Shown: one piece after another, positions 16,725 to 26,513 of the stretch
Position numbering within the stretch: position 1 is the first letter of the stretch
How the letters are laid out: each line of letters starts with the position of its first letter
Source: Nostoc foliaceum FACHB-393
Lineage (GTDB): Bacteria; Cyanobacteriota; Cyanobacteriia; Cyanobacteriales; Nostocaceae
Direction: 5' to 3'
NCBI RefSeq assembly: GCF_014698505.1
Contig: NZ_JACJTD010000015.1
Span: 1 to 64,000 of the forward strand
Length of the DNA: 64,000 nucleotides
Position numbers and translations under genes: made by a program
Notes under the pieces: model-generated
Told to the model about the DNA's origin: nothing
Seen by the model: the letters and a program-made list of their open reading frames with translations, nothing else
Database searches by the model: none

Positions 16725-19349
16725 ATGAACAATGATGAGTGTAATCTTACAGAATGTAAGCAGGCAGAAGAGGCACTGCAACAGCAAATTCAATGGCAGC
16801 GATTGGTGATGGCAATTGCCCAGCGCATCCGCCAGAGTTTGAACTTGGACAAGGTTTTAAATACGACCGTAAATGAAGTACGTCAGTTCCTAAAAGTAGA
16901 TCGAGTGTTCATGTATCAGTTTGAACCAGACTACAGCGGGGTAGTGGTGGTAGAGTCTGTTGATGATCATTGTATTTCTGCCTTGAATACCCAAGTCAAA
17001 GACACTTATTTTATGGAAACTCATGGTGAGGAGTACAGACAAGCGCGCATTCAAGCGATCGCAGATATTTATACAGCAGGTTTGACTGAATGCCACCGCG
17101 ATTTACTTATTCAGTTCCAAGTCAGGGCAAACTTGGCAGTCCCGATCTTGCAAGGAAAAAAATTGTGGGGATTATTAGTTGCCAACCAGTGTGCAGCACC
17201 CCGACAGTGGCAGATGTGGGAAATCGATTTACTTAAACAATTGGCAATACAAATAGGCATTGCCATCCAGCAATCTCAACTGTATGAGCAGGTAAATACT
17301 GAACTCGCTGAACGCAAGCGGGTGGAATCTGGTTTAAGAGCACGTGTGCGCCAGCAGGCAGCCGTGGCTAAATTGGGTCAGTTAGCTCTAGCTAATATAG
17401 ACCTTTACGCATTAATGGACGAAGCCGTTGTCCTGATTACTCAAAGCCTTGAGGTTGAGTACAGTAAAGTTTTGGAACTGCTTCCTGATCAGAACACCTT
17501 ACTGTTGCGATCGGGAGTCGGTTGGCAGTCAGGGTTGGTGGGAAATTTCAAATTAGAATTAGGTGGAGGAAATGAGACTCAGGCCTCCTATACACTACTT
17601 TCCAGTGAGCCAGTAATTGTTTGTGACCTTGCCAAAGAAACGCGGTTTCAAGGGCCACCGTTATTGATTGACCACTCAGTAATCAGTGGCATTAGCGTCA
17701 TCATTCAGGGTCAAAAACAACCTCTTGGTGTCTTAGGCGCACACACAACTAGACATCGGGAGTTTACCCAAAATGATATTCACTTTTTGCAAGCGATCGC
17801 TAACATATTAGCTATGACCATTGAGCGCAAATGGGCAGAACAGAAAATCTGCGAACAAGCAGCTTTACTAGATATCGCTTCTGATGCGATCGTTGTACGA
17901 AATTTTCAAAACCAAATCTTATTCTGGAATCAAGGTGCAGAACGTCTGTATGGTTGGGAAGCTCATGAGGCTTTGGGAAAGAACCTTGAGGATCTGCTGT
18001 TCAAAGAAAGCTCACAGCAATTGCAAGTGGCTTTAACAAATGTTACTGACTTTGGCTTATGGCAAGGTGAGTTATGTAAAGTGACAAAGTGCGGCAAAGA
18101 AATTATCGTGGAAAGCCGATGGACACTGATGCGTGATGAAGCAGAGCAACCAAAATCCATCCTCTCCGTTGATACCGACATCACAGAGAAAAAACAACTC
18201 CTTGCTCAATTTCTCCGTGCCCAGCGCCTAGAGAGTCTTGGTACGTTGGCAAGTGGTATTGCCCACGACCTCAACAATATCCTAACGCCCATTTTGTCTT
18301 CAGTAGAAATGTTAGCGCTCAAACTTCCCAATCTGGATGTACGCAATTATCAACTACTGAAACTTCTCGAAGATAACTCTAAACGTGCGGCGGATTTGGT
18401 CAAGCAAATTCTGACTTTTTCTCGTAGGTCTGAAGGCAACGGTATTTCTTTACAAATAGAACACTTACTTCTAGAAATCGATCAAATAGTCAAAAGCACA
18501 TTTCCCAAATCGATCACAATTATCAATAATCTACCTAGACATCAACTCTGGACTATCTTGGCAGATCCGACTCAAATTCATCAGGTGTTAATGAATTTGT
18601 GCGTCAACGCTCGTGATGCCATGCCCAAGGGCGGCACACTATATATGTCTGCGGAGAATTTATTCGTTGATGAAAATTTTGCCAAAAGGAATCTAAATGC
18701 TCAAGTGGGCCCCTATATACTGATAACTATTTCAGATACAGGATTTGGGATTCCTCCACTAATTTTGGAGCGAATTTTTGAACCCTTTTTTACAACCAAA
18801 GAACCAGGCAAAGGCACTGGCTTAGGTTTATCAACTGTGATTGGGATTGTCAAAAACCACAATGGTTTTGTGAAAGTGTCTAGCGAGGTAGGCAAAGGTT
18901 CTCAATTTCAAGTTTATCTACCAGCTATAAACAAAAGTGCAAAGCAGCAAGCAGAGAACTTGGAACTACCCAACGGCAACGGAGAATTAATTCTAGTTGT
19001 AGATGATGAAGCCGCTATCCTAGAGATTAGCAAAACTTTGCTTGAAGACCACAACTATAAAACTCTGACAGCTATTAACGGCATCGAGGCAATCTCATTG
19101 TACGCCCAGCATAAAAATCAAATTAGTATGGTGTTGATGGATATGATGATGCCATCAATGGATGGGTTAACTGCCATTAACATAATGCAACAAATGAACC
19201 CACAAGTCAAAATTATGGGCATCAGTGGCACAGTGACGGACAGTCAGACGGTCGAGGCTGCTAATGCTGGTGTCAATATATTTTTGAAGAAGCCTTACAC
19301 TTTCTATGAATTATTACATGCTATTAACGACTTCTTGAGTGAAGCATAA
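16725..19349 (+). CDS. Hybrid histidine kinase with bilin-type GAF
   Basis: An 874-residue soluble kinase. The first GAF (about 34-185) has the cyanobacteriochrome signature, with a Cys-His pair (C123-H124) in LTECHRDLL followed by VRANLAVPI, so it may bind a phycobilin. A second GAF (about 220-375) lacks such a cysteine pair. Then come PAS (about 385-495), a HisKA with the phospho-histidine near 514 in SGIAHDLNNILTP, an HATPase with DTGFGIP and GTGLGLS, and a C-terminal receiver (about 755-870) with D near 806 in VLMDMMMPSMDG. The HDLNN type belongs to hybrid kinases that often sense redox or light. There is no partner output gene beside it. DXCF and other second-cysteine motifs are absent, so the colour it senses cannot be predicted. 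Confidence 0.85.
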   Translation: MNNDECNLTECKQAEEALQQQIQWQRLVMAIAQRIRQSLNLDKVLNTTVNEVRQFLKVDRVFMYQFEPDYSGVVVVESVDDHCISALNTQVKDTYFMETHGEEYRQARIQAIADIYTAGLTECHRDLLIQFQVRANLAVPILQGKKLWGLLVANQCAAPRQWQMWEIDLLKQLAIQIGIAIQQSQLYEQVNTELAERKRVESGLRARVRQQAAVAKLGQLALANIDLYALMDEAVVLITQSLEVEYSKVLELLPDQNTLLLRSGVGWQSGLVGNFKLELGGGNETQASYTLLSSEPVIVCDLAKETRFQGPPLLIDHSVISGISVIIQGQKQPLGVLGAHTTRHREFTQNDIHFLQAIANILAMTIERKWAEQKICEQAALLDIASDAIVVRNFQNQILFWNQGAERLYGWEAHEALGKNLEDLLFKESSQQLQVALTNVTDFGLWQGELCKVTKCGKEIIVESRWTLMRDEAEQPKSILSVDTDITEKKQLLAQFLRAQRLESLGTLASGIAHDLNNILTPILSSVEMLALKLPNLDVRNYQLLKLLEDNSKRAADLVKQILTFSRRSEGNGISLQIEHLLLEIDQIVKSTFPKSITIINNLPRHQLWTILADPTQIHQVLMNLCVNARDAMPKGGTLYMSAENLFVDENFAKRNLNAQVGPYILITISDTGFGIPPLILERIFEPFFTTKEPGKGTGLGLSTVIGIVKNHNGFVKVSSEVGKGSQFQVYLPAINKSAKQQAENLELPNGNGELILVVDDEAAILEISKTLLEDHNYKTLTAINGIEAISLYAQHKNQISMVLMDMMMPSMDGLTAINIMQQMNPQVKIMGISGTVTDSQTVEAANAGVNIFLKKPYTFYELLHAINDFLSEA

Positions 19350-19526
19350 TCTCACGCTATAGTCCCACTCCGCCTGAGAGAGGGGTGTTTTTCTGATGGC
19401 AATTAGCCGAACGCTGAACTATAGAAAATTACTAATGCTTACTGATGCTTTGATCGCGCCGCGTATGCATGAGAAAATCAGGTAATACAATCGCAACTGT
19501 TGCGATGATGCCAGGGAAGGAAAAAA

Positions 19527-21212
19527 ATGTCGGAGAATTTGAGAAGCCAAATTGTCACGCAAGGGGTGCAGCGATCGCCTAATCGGGCTATGCTACGTGC
19601 AGTTGGTTTTAAAGATGAGGATTTCAATAAAGCCATTGTGGGTATTGCCAATGGTTACAGTACGATCACTCCCTGTAATATGGGGATAAATCAACTGGCG
19701 CAAAGGGCAGAAGTTGGAATTAAAGCTGCCGGGGCGATGCCGCAAATGTTCGGCACGATTACCATTAGCGATGGGATTTCGATGGGAACTGAAGGGATGA
19801 AATATTCCCTAGTGTCGCGGGAAGTGATTGCCGATTCTATTGAAACCGCCTGTACTGGACAAAGTATGGATGGTGTACTAGCAATTGGCGGTTGTGATAA
19901 AAATATGCCAGGGGCAATGCTGGCAATCGCCCGGATGAATATCCCTGCTATTTTTGTTTACGGTGGCACAATTAAACCCGGTCACTACAACGGACGCGAT
20001 TTAACTGTTGTCAGTTCTTTTGAAGCTGTTGGTCAATACAGTGCTGGAAAAATTGACGAAAAGGAACTATTAGAAGTTGAAGGCCGGGCTTGTCCTGGTG
20101 CTGGTTCTTGCGGGGGAATGTTCACAGCTAACACCATGTCTTCAGCATTTGAAGCACTGGGAATGAGTTTACCCTATTCCTCGACAATGGCGGCCGAAGA
20201 TGCCGAAAAAGCTGACAGCGCGGAAAAATCAGCGTTTGTATTAGTCGAAGCCATTCGCAACCAAATCTTACCCCGCCAAATTATCACCCGCAAATCTATA
20301 GAGAATGCCATCTCTGTAATTATGGCGGTAGGTGGTTCGACCAATGCAGTGCTGCATTTTTTAGCGATCGCCCGCGCCGCTGATGTAGAGTTGACTATAG
20401 ACGACTTTGAAACTATCCGCGCCCGCGTTCCCGTTTTGTGTGATTTAAAACCTAGTGGTAAATATGTCGCTACAGATTTGCACAAAGCTGGTGGCATTCC
20501 CCAAGTAATGAAGATGCTACTTGTGCATGATTTATTACACGGTGATAGCCTTACCATTAGCGGTCAAACAATTGCAGAGATATTAGCAGATATCCCAGAA
20601 GAACCATCCGCCAATCAAGATGTGATTCGGACTTGGAATAACCCGATGTATGCTCAAGGGCATTTGGCCATCCTCAAAGGTAATTTGGCAACGGAAGGGG
20701 CTGTTGCCAAAATTACCGGGGTGAAAAAACCAGTAATTACCGGCCCCGCACGGGTGTTTGAATCGGAAGAAGCCTCTTTAGATGCAATTTTGGCTGGTAA
20801 GATTCAAGCTGGTGATATTCTAGTCATCCGCTACGAAGGGCCTAAGGGCGGCCCTGGAATGCGCGAAATGTTGGCTCCCACCTCAGCAATTATCGGTGCT
20901 GGTTTGGGTGATGCAGTGGGATTAATTACTGACGGACGCTTTTCTGGCGGTACTTACGGCATGGTAGTTGGTCATGTTGCTCCAGAAGCGGCAGTTGGTG
21001 GTGCGATCGCGCTTGTAGAAGAAGGCGATAGTATTACTATTGATGCACCTGCTCGTTTGTTGCAGTTGAATATATCTGAAGAAGAATTGGCCCGTCGTCG
21101 TGCCAACTGGCAGCCCCCCGCTCCGCGTTACACTAAAGGCGTGTTGGCGAAATATGCCAAATTGGTATCTTCTAGCAGTATTGGTGCTGTAACAGATTTG
21201 GACTTGTTTTAG
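19527..21212 (+). CDS. ilvD: Dihydroxy-acid dehydratase
   Basis: A 561-residue IlvD, which converts 2,3-dihydroxy-isovalerate and -methylvalerate to the 2-oxo acids in valine and isoleucine synthesis. Cysteines C50 (TPCNMG), C123 (GGCDKNMPG) and C195 (GAGSCGGM) fit the [2Fe-2S] ligand set; K125 would be the carbamylated, Mg-binding lysine. The C-terminal half shows [14 protein letters not shown] and TDGRFSGG. Length is normal. AAGGA lies a few bases upstream of the ATG. It stands alone with a hairpin downstream. Confidence 0.96.
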   Translation: MSENLRSQIVTQGVQRSPNRAMLRAVGFKDEDFNKAIVGIANGYSTITPCNMGINQLAQRAEVGIKAAGAMPQMFGTITISDGISMGTEGMKYSLVSREVIADSIETACTGQSMDGVLAIGGCDKNMPGAMLAIARMNIPAIFVYGGTIKPGHYNGRDLTVVSSFEAVGQYSAGKIDEKELLEVEGRACPGAGSCGGMFTANTMSSAFEALGMSLPYSSTMAAEDAEKADSAEKSAFVLVEAIRNQILPRQIITRKSIENAISVIMAVGGSTNAVLHFLAIARAADVELTIDDFETIRARVPVLCDLKPSGKYVATDLHKAGGIPQVMKMLLVHDLLHGDSLTISGQTIAEILADIPEEPSANQDVIRTWNNPMYAQGHLAILKGNLATEGAVAKITGVKKPVITGPARVFESEEASLDAILAGKIQAGDILVIRYEGPKGGPGMREMLAPTSAIIGAGLGDAVGLITDGRFSGGTYGMVVGHVAPEAAVGGAIALVEEGDSITIDAPARLLQLNISEEELARRRANWQPPAPRYTKGVLAKYAKLVSSSSIGAVTDLDLF

Positions 21213-21250
21213 TTAACCTGATAACTGTGGCGCAAGTTTGCCTACCTTTA

Positions 21251-21272
21251 ACAAGGGGCTTCAGCCCCTTGT
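21251..21272 (+). terminator. Hairpin after ilvD
   Basis: ACAAGGGGC and GCCCCTTGT form a 9-bp stem with a 4-base loop 38 bp after the ilvD stop. The U-tract is poor (CTGGTTATTTG), so termination may be partial. Confidence 0.6.
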
Positions 21273-21630
21273 CTGGTTATTTGAGATAGCCGCTGAATTT
21301 ACGCTGTCCTGTAATAGTTTGATCTAGCGATCGCTTCTAAAGAATTTGCAAGGACAAACTCAGTAACTTACTTGGCGATCGCAAGCGTGGTAAAACAAAC
21401 TGCTGTATCGAAACAACTTGTCAGATGAAATACTTTTGATTGCCTCTAAGTTTTGAAGCTATTGAAGAGGGATATTCTGTGTTTATACTAGATTTTTGCC
21501 TTAATTTCGTGAGTTTTTGGAAAAATCTTGAAAAAGTTTCAGGAAATTTACATAGAAGAAGTGATGTCAATCGATATACTACAGAAATACTATTGACCAT
21601 CAACAGCTGAAAAACCTAAAAGGGCACAAA
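21273..21630. other. Leader region of the EACC1-caspase pair
   Basis: 358 bp without a credible gene. It contains two HIP1-related sites and AT-rich sequence ending in CTAAAAGGGCACAAA just before the EACC1-like start. The promoter of the two-gene module should lie here. Confidence 0.4.
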
Positions 21631-22008
21631 ATGATTTCTGAATCTAACGTCAAGTTAACGATCGCTGTTTTTAATCCCAGCTTAGATGCAGAAGAGCAAG
21701 AACGGGAAACGCGGAATCTACTACGAGAGATCAGAGATTTAGATGTAGAAAGTGCTGAACTTGTGGCAGTTACACAAACTCCTCCAGGATCAAAGGCGTT
21801 TGGAGGTTTTCTGCTGGGAGTGTTGCAGGCAGAGGTGAGCCTTGCCAATTTTAAGAAATTGTTGGGATTTTTGGGCGATCGCTTGGGCAACAAAACTATT
21901 GAATTGGAAGTCGAGGCTAACGGCAAAAAGCTCAAGGTGAAAGCCAGCAGTCGGGAAGAGTTAATCGCCGCCATTGAACAAGCCCAAAAGTTTGTCGCAG
22001 GTAACTAA
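21631..22008 (+). CDS. EACC1-like effector-associated protein
   Basis: A 125-residue protein. The pattern is a β-strand start (VKLTIAVFNP), an acidic helix (EEQERETRNLLREI), a Pro/Gly turn (TPPGSKAFGG), a hydrophobic helix pair (FLLGVLQAEVSLANFKKLLGFL) and a closing strand-helix (TIELEVEANGKKLKVKASS, then a helix). This matches the small 'effector-associated constant component 1' proteins that accompany effector genes in predicted bacterial conflict systems. The gene after it, only 30 bp downstream, encodes a caspase-like protease, a typical partner. It has no signal peptide. The assignment rests on pattern and context; the biochemical role of EACC1 is unproven. Confidence 0.65.
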   Translation: MISESNVKLTIAVFNPSLDAEEQERETRNLLREIRDLDVESAELVAVTQTPPGSKAFGGFLLGVLQAEVSLANFKKLLGFLGDRLGNKTIELEVEANGKKLKVKASSREELIAAIEQAQKFVAGN

Positions 22009-22038
22009 AAAATTCCATTAGCAAGGAAGAATATCGAG

Positions 22039-23565
22039 ATGGCGAAAGTAGCATTGCTAATCGGAGTCAGTGAGTATGAGCCTAGTCTTACTCCACTGCC
22101 AGCAGCAGCAAAAGATGTGGAGGCAATTCAGCGAGTTTTGCTGCATCCAGAGATTGGCGGTTTTGATGATGTAACACTGCTGATAAATCCTCCACAACAT
22201 CAGATGGCAGTAGCAATCGAAACTTTGTTTGATGGTCGTCAAAGAGATGACCTCGTGCTGCTATTTTTCTCTGGACATAGCATTAAAGATGAGAGCGGTA
22301 AACTTTACTTTGCAGCTCGTAACACTCGCAAAACCGATAAGGGAGTAACAGTTAAGGCAACAACAGTACCAGCTAACTTTGTGCATGAGGTCATGAGCAA
22401 TAGCCGCTCCAAACGCGAGGTAGTGATTCTTGATTGTTGCTTTAGTGGCGCATTTGCTGAAGGTATGGCGGCTAAAGACGATGGTTTTGTTGATATCAGA
22501 AACCAATTGGGTGGAGAAGGGCGAGCTGTTCTGACATCTAGTACCTCAATCCAATATTCTTTTGAACAGCAAGGAGCAGATACTTCAACTTACACCCGCT
22601 ACATAGTTGAAGGGCTGGAGACTGGTGCAGCAGATAAAAATGAAGATGGTTGGATTTCCGTTGATGAATTGCATGAATATGCTACTAAGGCAGTACAAGA
22701 AGCTACTTCTGCAATGAAACCGGAGATATATGTCGCCAAAGAAGGATTCAAAATTAGGCTAGCTAAAGCACCCATTGGCGATCAAAAGTTGAAGTATCGT
22801 AAAGAAGTTGAACTTTTTGCCAGTCGTGGAGCAATCTCTGATATTGGGCGCAGTACCTTAGACCTGAAACAGCAGAGTTTGGGACTGTTACCTGAAGAAG
22901 CAACTGGCATTGAAGTTGAGGTTCTCAAACCTTACCAAGAGTATCAGAAAAGATTACAGAAATATGAGCAGGTGTTAGTTGCTGAAATTCAGAAGCAATA
23001 TCCTTTCAGCTATGACACTTACAATGAATTAAAAGTTTTTCAAAAAGCTTTGGAGTTAAAAGATAAAGATATCGAGCCGATTTTAGCTCGTGTTGCTCCT
23101 CAACCTGGACAAGTATGGTCTAAGATTCTAAAGACGATTGAAAAGCAAAATTATTCGACAAGGGGACAGGTAAAACCGGATTTAGTAATGAACGCGAGCG
23201 AAGTTAAAAAATTACAACTGTCAACTGTGCCACTTTTTGCCACGATTTTAGCATTGACAGGTATGATTTATGGAATTTCTTCTTTATCTACAAAGCTCAA
23301 TAGATATACACCTGAACCATCGCCTAGTTCATCTGGACAATCGATAAGCATTACACCTGAACCGTCCCCCAGTTTATCTGAACAATTGTCCACCAAAGCC
23401 ACTACAGAGAAACAACGCCAAGATGCTCAGAGTGAAGTTCGCCGAAGACAACTAAATGCAGATATTCGTGCTCGCGAACAACGTCAACTTGCTGCTGAAG
23501 ACGCTCAGAGTGAAGTTCGCCGAAGACAACTAGATGCGGATATTCGTGCTCGCGAACAACGCTAA
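22039..23565 (+). CDS. Membrane-anchored caspase-like (C14) protease
   Basis: A 508-residue protein. Residues 1-240 are a caspase/metacaspase domain with the catalytic dyad H80 (LLFFSGHS) and C134 (LDCCFSG), plus the N-terminal ALLIGVSEY strand. A helical region (about 255-375, ELFASRGAISDIGR to LKDKDIEPILARV) resembles the segment found after effectors and in GUN4-type proteins of cyanobacteria. One membrane helix follows (about 393-415), then a Pro/Ser linker and two copies (463-482, 489-508) of the charged motif AQSEVRRRQLDADIRAREQR, after which the protein ends. GGAAG precedes the ATG. With the EACC1-like gene 30 bp upstream this looks like a two-component cell-suicide or defence module. 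Confidence 0.8.
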   Translation: MAKVALLIGVSEYEPSLTPLPAAAKDVEAIQRVLLHPEIGGFDDVTLLINPPQHQMAVAIETLFDGRQRDDLVLLFFSGHSIKDESGKLYFAARNTRKTDKGVTVKATTVPANFVHEVMSNSRSKREVVILDCCFSGAFAEGMAAKDDGFVDIRNQLGGEGRAVLTSSTSIQYSFEQQGADTSTYTRYIVEGLETGAADKNEDGWISVDELHEYATKAVQEATSAMKPEIYVAKEGFKIRLAKAPIGDQKLKYRKEVELFASRGAISDIGRSTLDLKQQSLGLLPEEATGIEVEVLKPYQEYQKRLQKYEQVLVAEIQKQYPFSYDTYNELKVFQKALELKDKDIEPILARVAPQPGQVWSKILKTIEKQNYSTRGQVKPDLVMNASEVKKLQLSTVPLFATILALTGMIYGISSLSTKLNRYTPEPSPSSSGQSISITPEPSPSLSEQLSTKATTEKQRQDAQSEVRRRQLNADIRAREQRQLAAEDAQSEVRRRQLDADIRAREQR

Positions 23566-23740
23566 AAAGTTCAATAAATACTTGGCACTGATAAATATAA
23601 ATTTGTGCGGATTTAACCTTAGTTGTGAAGCTTTATTTAATAGCGATCGCACTTGTTTATTGTAACGTTTTAAAATAGCGATCGCACTCAGTTTTTTATT
23701 TATAACAACTCGATAAATTCATAAAAAAAGCCAAAATCTC

Positions 23741-24505
23741 TCACAACATATCTGGATTTTCCCCCAATTCTCTCAATCTAGCCGCTAAACGAGCCACCTG
23801 TGCAGCAGCCGCTTCTTCTCGTATAGCAGCAACTTCTGCTTGTGCAACTGCGGCTTGTGCTTGTGCAGCAGCAGCTTCGTCTGGTAACAAAACCAAATTG
23901 CCAGCTACATCGTAAAACCGCAACCATACCGCCGTTTCTCTGTCTATTGTTCCTTCATACGTTCCCAACCATAAACCTAACTTTTGACACCACAACCAAC
24001 CACGCTCATTTGGTGTCAAAGATTGATATTGCTGATTATGATCTAAATGCCACCCTTGCAAAGAAGTCGGGTCAAAGGGGTCATAGACAAAATAATCTGA
24101 AGTATGAAAAGTTTGTTCGTAAAGGTCTTTCTTAACAGTCTTATCTATTTTGGCTGTAGATGGTGACATTAATTCTACAATCACATCAGGATAACGACCG
24201 TTTTCTTCCCATACTACCCAACCTTGACGAGAATTAGTGCCGTCCACATTCAGGACAGCAAAGAAATCGGGGCCACGGAAATCCTGGTTACGTACTTGGG
24301 CGCTGCTGTAATAAATAAACATATTGCCACCAGTAAAAAAATCATTCCGGTCAGCCCAAGCTTGCTGCAATGACCGAATCAACACATTCATGGCAATGCG
24401 GTGGCGATTTGATTCCAAGGGTTCTCCGTCATCAAAAATTAAATCTGTGGGCGGTGTGGGGTGTTCCCAGTCTAGAATGGCTTTTGGGTTGTTTTCGGTA
24501 GTCAT
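23741..24505 (-). CDS. Uma2-family (DUF820) nuclease-like protein
   Basis: A 254-residue member of the Uma2 family, which has a PD-(D/E)XK nuclease fold and is greatly expanded in cyanobacteria. Residues about 65-175 contain the active-site pattern YPDVIVELMSPST and the following DYFVYDP. The C-terminus is an Ala/Glu/Gln coiled coil ending RLRELGENPDML, also typical. Its targets are unknown. A shrunken relative lies directly upstream at 24542-24748. Confidence 0.85.
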   Translation of the reverse strand: MTTENNPKAILDWEHPTPPTDLIFDDGEPLESNRHRIAMNVLIRSLQQAWADRNDFFTGGNMFIYYSSAQVRNQDFRGPDFFAVLNVDGTNSRQGWVVWEENGRYPDVIVELMSPSTAKIDKTVKKDLYEQTFHTSDYFVYDPFDPTSLQGWHLDHNQQYQSLTPNERGWLWCQKLGLWLGTYEGTIDRETAVWLRFYDVAGNLVLLPDEAAAAQAQAAVAQAEVAAIREEAAAAQVARLAARLRELGENPDML

Positions 24506-24541
24506 GAGCGATCGCCTTTCTCAGAAAGCCTTAGGTTTCTA

Positions 24542-24748
24542 TCATAAATTATTCTTCACCCAATCTCTAAAATTACGCATAGCTTGACTTCTCCCAATTG
24601 TTAAACACTGCTGAACATATTTATTGACTAATTCAACAATTGGGATATTGGGAAAATTAGGACTAGATTCAGATTTTATATATTTTCCTTCTTTGAGCAA
24701 CATTTGTTGACCAGGTTTGACAACGATTTGTTGCAGTTTTAAAAGCAT
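24542..24748 (-). pseudogene. Internally deleted Uma2 remnant
   Basis: A 68-codon open frame. Its first 19 residues (LKLQQIVVKPGQQMLLKE) resemble the N-terminus of a second Uma2 subfamily, and residues 20-68 (GKYIKSESS, then FPNIPIVEL, then RSQAMRNFRDWVKNNL) resemble the extreme C-terminus of the same family. The roughly 130 residues of nuclease core between them are missing while the frame is kept. It is thus most likely a decayed gene; a functional miniature protein is possible but unsupported. Confidence 0.6.
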
Positions 24749-24904
24749 ATCACTTCAGAGAATTGATGTATTAATGATTATATGTAGCAGATTCAATTTT
24801 TAAATCAACTTTCTTAAAGTATATCGCCTCTAATAATGAGTGTATAAATTAGCCAAAACAATCTTTGATATAATTCTTGGCTGTTTCAATCTTGTCAGTA
24901 ATTT

Positions 24905-26448
24905 TTAATTTTTACTTGTTAAAGGAATACAGATGGTAAACTCTGTCCCACATCCTGGGGTAGAATCAACTTCAATAGTTCCTGCGTGTTTTTCTACAAC
25001 AATTTGATAGGCGATCGCCATTCCTAATCCGATGCCTTTGCCCACAGATTTAGTAGTGAACATATAGTCAAATACACGTTGCTTAACATCTTCTGACATG
25101 CCAATACCATTATCGTAAAACTGAATAATCGCGTAATGGCTTGATTCATCAACTTGGGTTTGGATCTTAATTTGATTGGGGTTAGTTTTAAGATCCTCAA
25201 AACTCCGTTTTTGGCTGGCTTCTTCGAGTGCATCGATCGCATTTGCCAGAATATTCATAAACACCTGATTGAGTTGTCCTGCGTAGCATTCAACTAGTGG
25301 CAAATCACCGTATTTCTTAATGATCTGAATTTCTGCTTGATCAGCCGTGGCTGTTAGGCGATGATTCAGAATCATCAGAGTGTTATCTAATCCTTCATTA
25401 ATGTCTACAAATTTCATATCTGCTTCATCAAGGCGCGAGAAATTACGTAGCGACAGCACAATCTGACGAATGCGCTTGGTTCCCACTTGCATTGATGCCA
25501 TTAGCTTGGGTAAATCTTCTGCCAAAAATTCAATATCAAGGTCTTGGGCGCGATCGCTAATTTCGGCTGTCGGATTTGGGTAGGTTTGTTCATAAAGCTT
25601 TAGCAAATCGAGGATACCTGCGCTGTATTCACTGGCATGGTTGAGGTTGGCATGAATAAAATTGGCGGGATTATTGATTTCATGTGCCACCCCAGCAACC
25701 AATTGTCCCAGGCTAGACATTTTTTCGGTGTGGATGAGTTGAGCTTGGGTATTTTGCAATTCTTTCAAGGTTTTGCTGAGTTGCTGTGCCTGTCGGCTGG
25801 AAATCAAGGCGCGATCGCGAATCTGCTCATATAGTTGCACCTGTCGCCATGCACTGATCAATCCAACCACTAGCAATCCTCCCAAAACCGTAGCCAACAG
25901 GTTCAACGCCTGCAATGGCGATTCAATATTTTCTTGTGGCACAACTAAAGCTACCGACCAATTTGCTTCTCTGAGGGGAGTGTAAGCAACATAGCTCCAC
26001 TTCCCATCCAGTTGAGCCAATTCAATATTTGTACGTTTAGCCACCATTTGTTGGGTAATTTCAGCTAACCTGGGATTGGGTGAGTTGAGGAAACTCTGGG
26101 CAACTTTTTCGGGTGTACCTATTAGTTCCGTGTCGGGATGGGCGATGGGAACTCCTTGAGAATTCAGCGCAAAATTTCTGTCTTACGAATGCCTAACCAG
26201 TTATCTATATCATCCTGACCTTGGCGTGTTTTTAAAAGTGCTTGCTGCTTGAGGCTATCCAGCAATAACCCCTTAACAATTTTGTAACTGGTGATAGCCG
26301 TGGCGCTAATACTAATGGATAGAATCACCACAATTCATAACAATAGTAGGTTTCGCGATCGCCATTTGAATAAGTAGTAAATTTTATCGGTTGGGGCATA
26401 CAAACGGGGGTTGATTTCCAACCAGCGTTTCCGTAATTTCAGCATCAT
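24905..26448 (-). pseudogene. Broken Cache-type sensor histidine kinase
   Basis: The last 380 codons (to 26047 and beyond) encode a membrane helix, coiled coil and an intact transmitter: GQLVAGVAHEINNPANF, NQVFMNILANAIDALEE and GIGLGMAIA. Upstream, the same strand keeps the start (MMLKLRKRWLEINPR) from 26448, but codon 38 is TGA (26335-26337), and near 26170 the frame jumps from DDIDNWLGIRKTEI straight to FALNSQGVPIAHPD. This loses most of the extracellular Cache sensor. So the N-terminal sensor is destroyed by a nonsense change and a deletion. The 3' part could still be made as a soluble or single-helix transmitter from the ATG at 26047. It starts 66 bp after the giant kinase gene and has the same transmitter type. 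Confidence 0.8.
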
Positions 26449-26513
26449 TATCGCCTTACTAAAAGTTAAAATTTCAAAGTAAAAATGCAAAAGTAAGATT
26501 TGTTTTTACTTAA

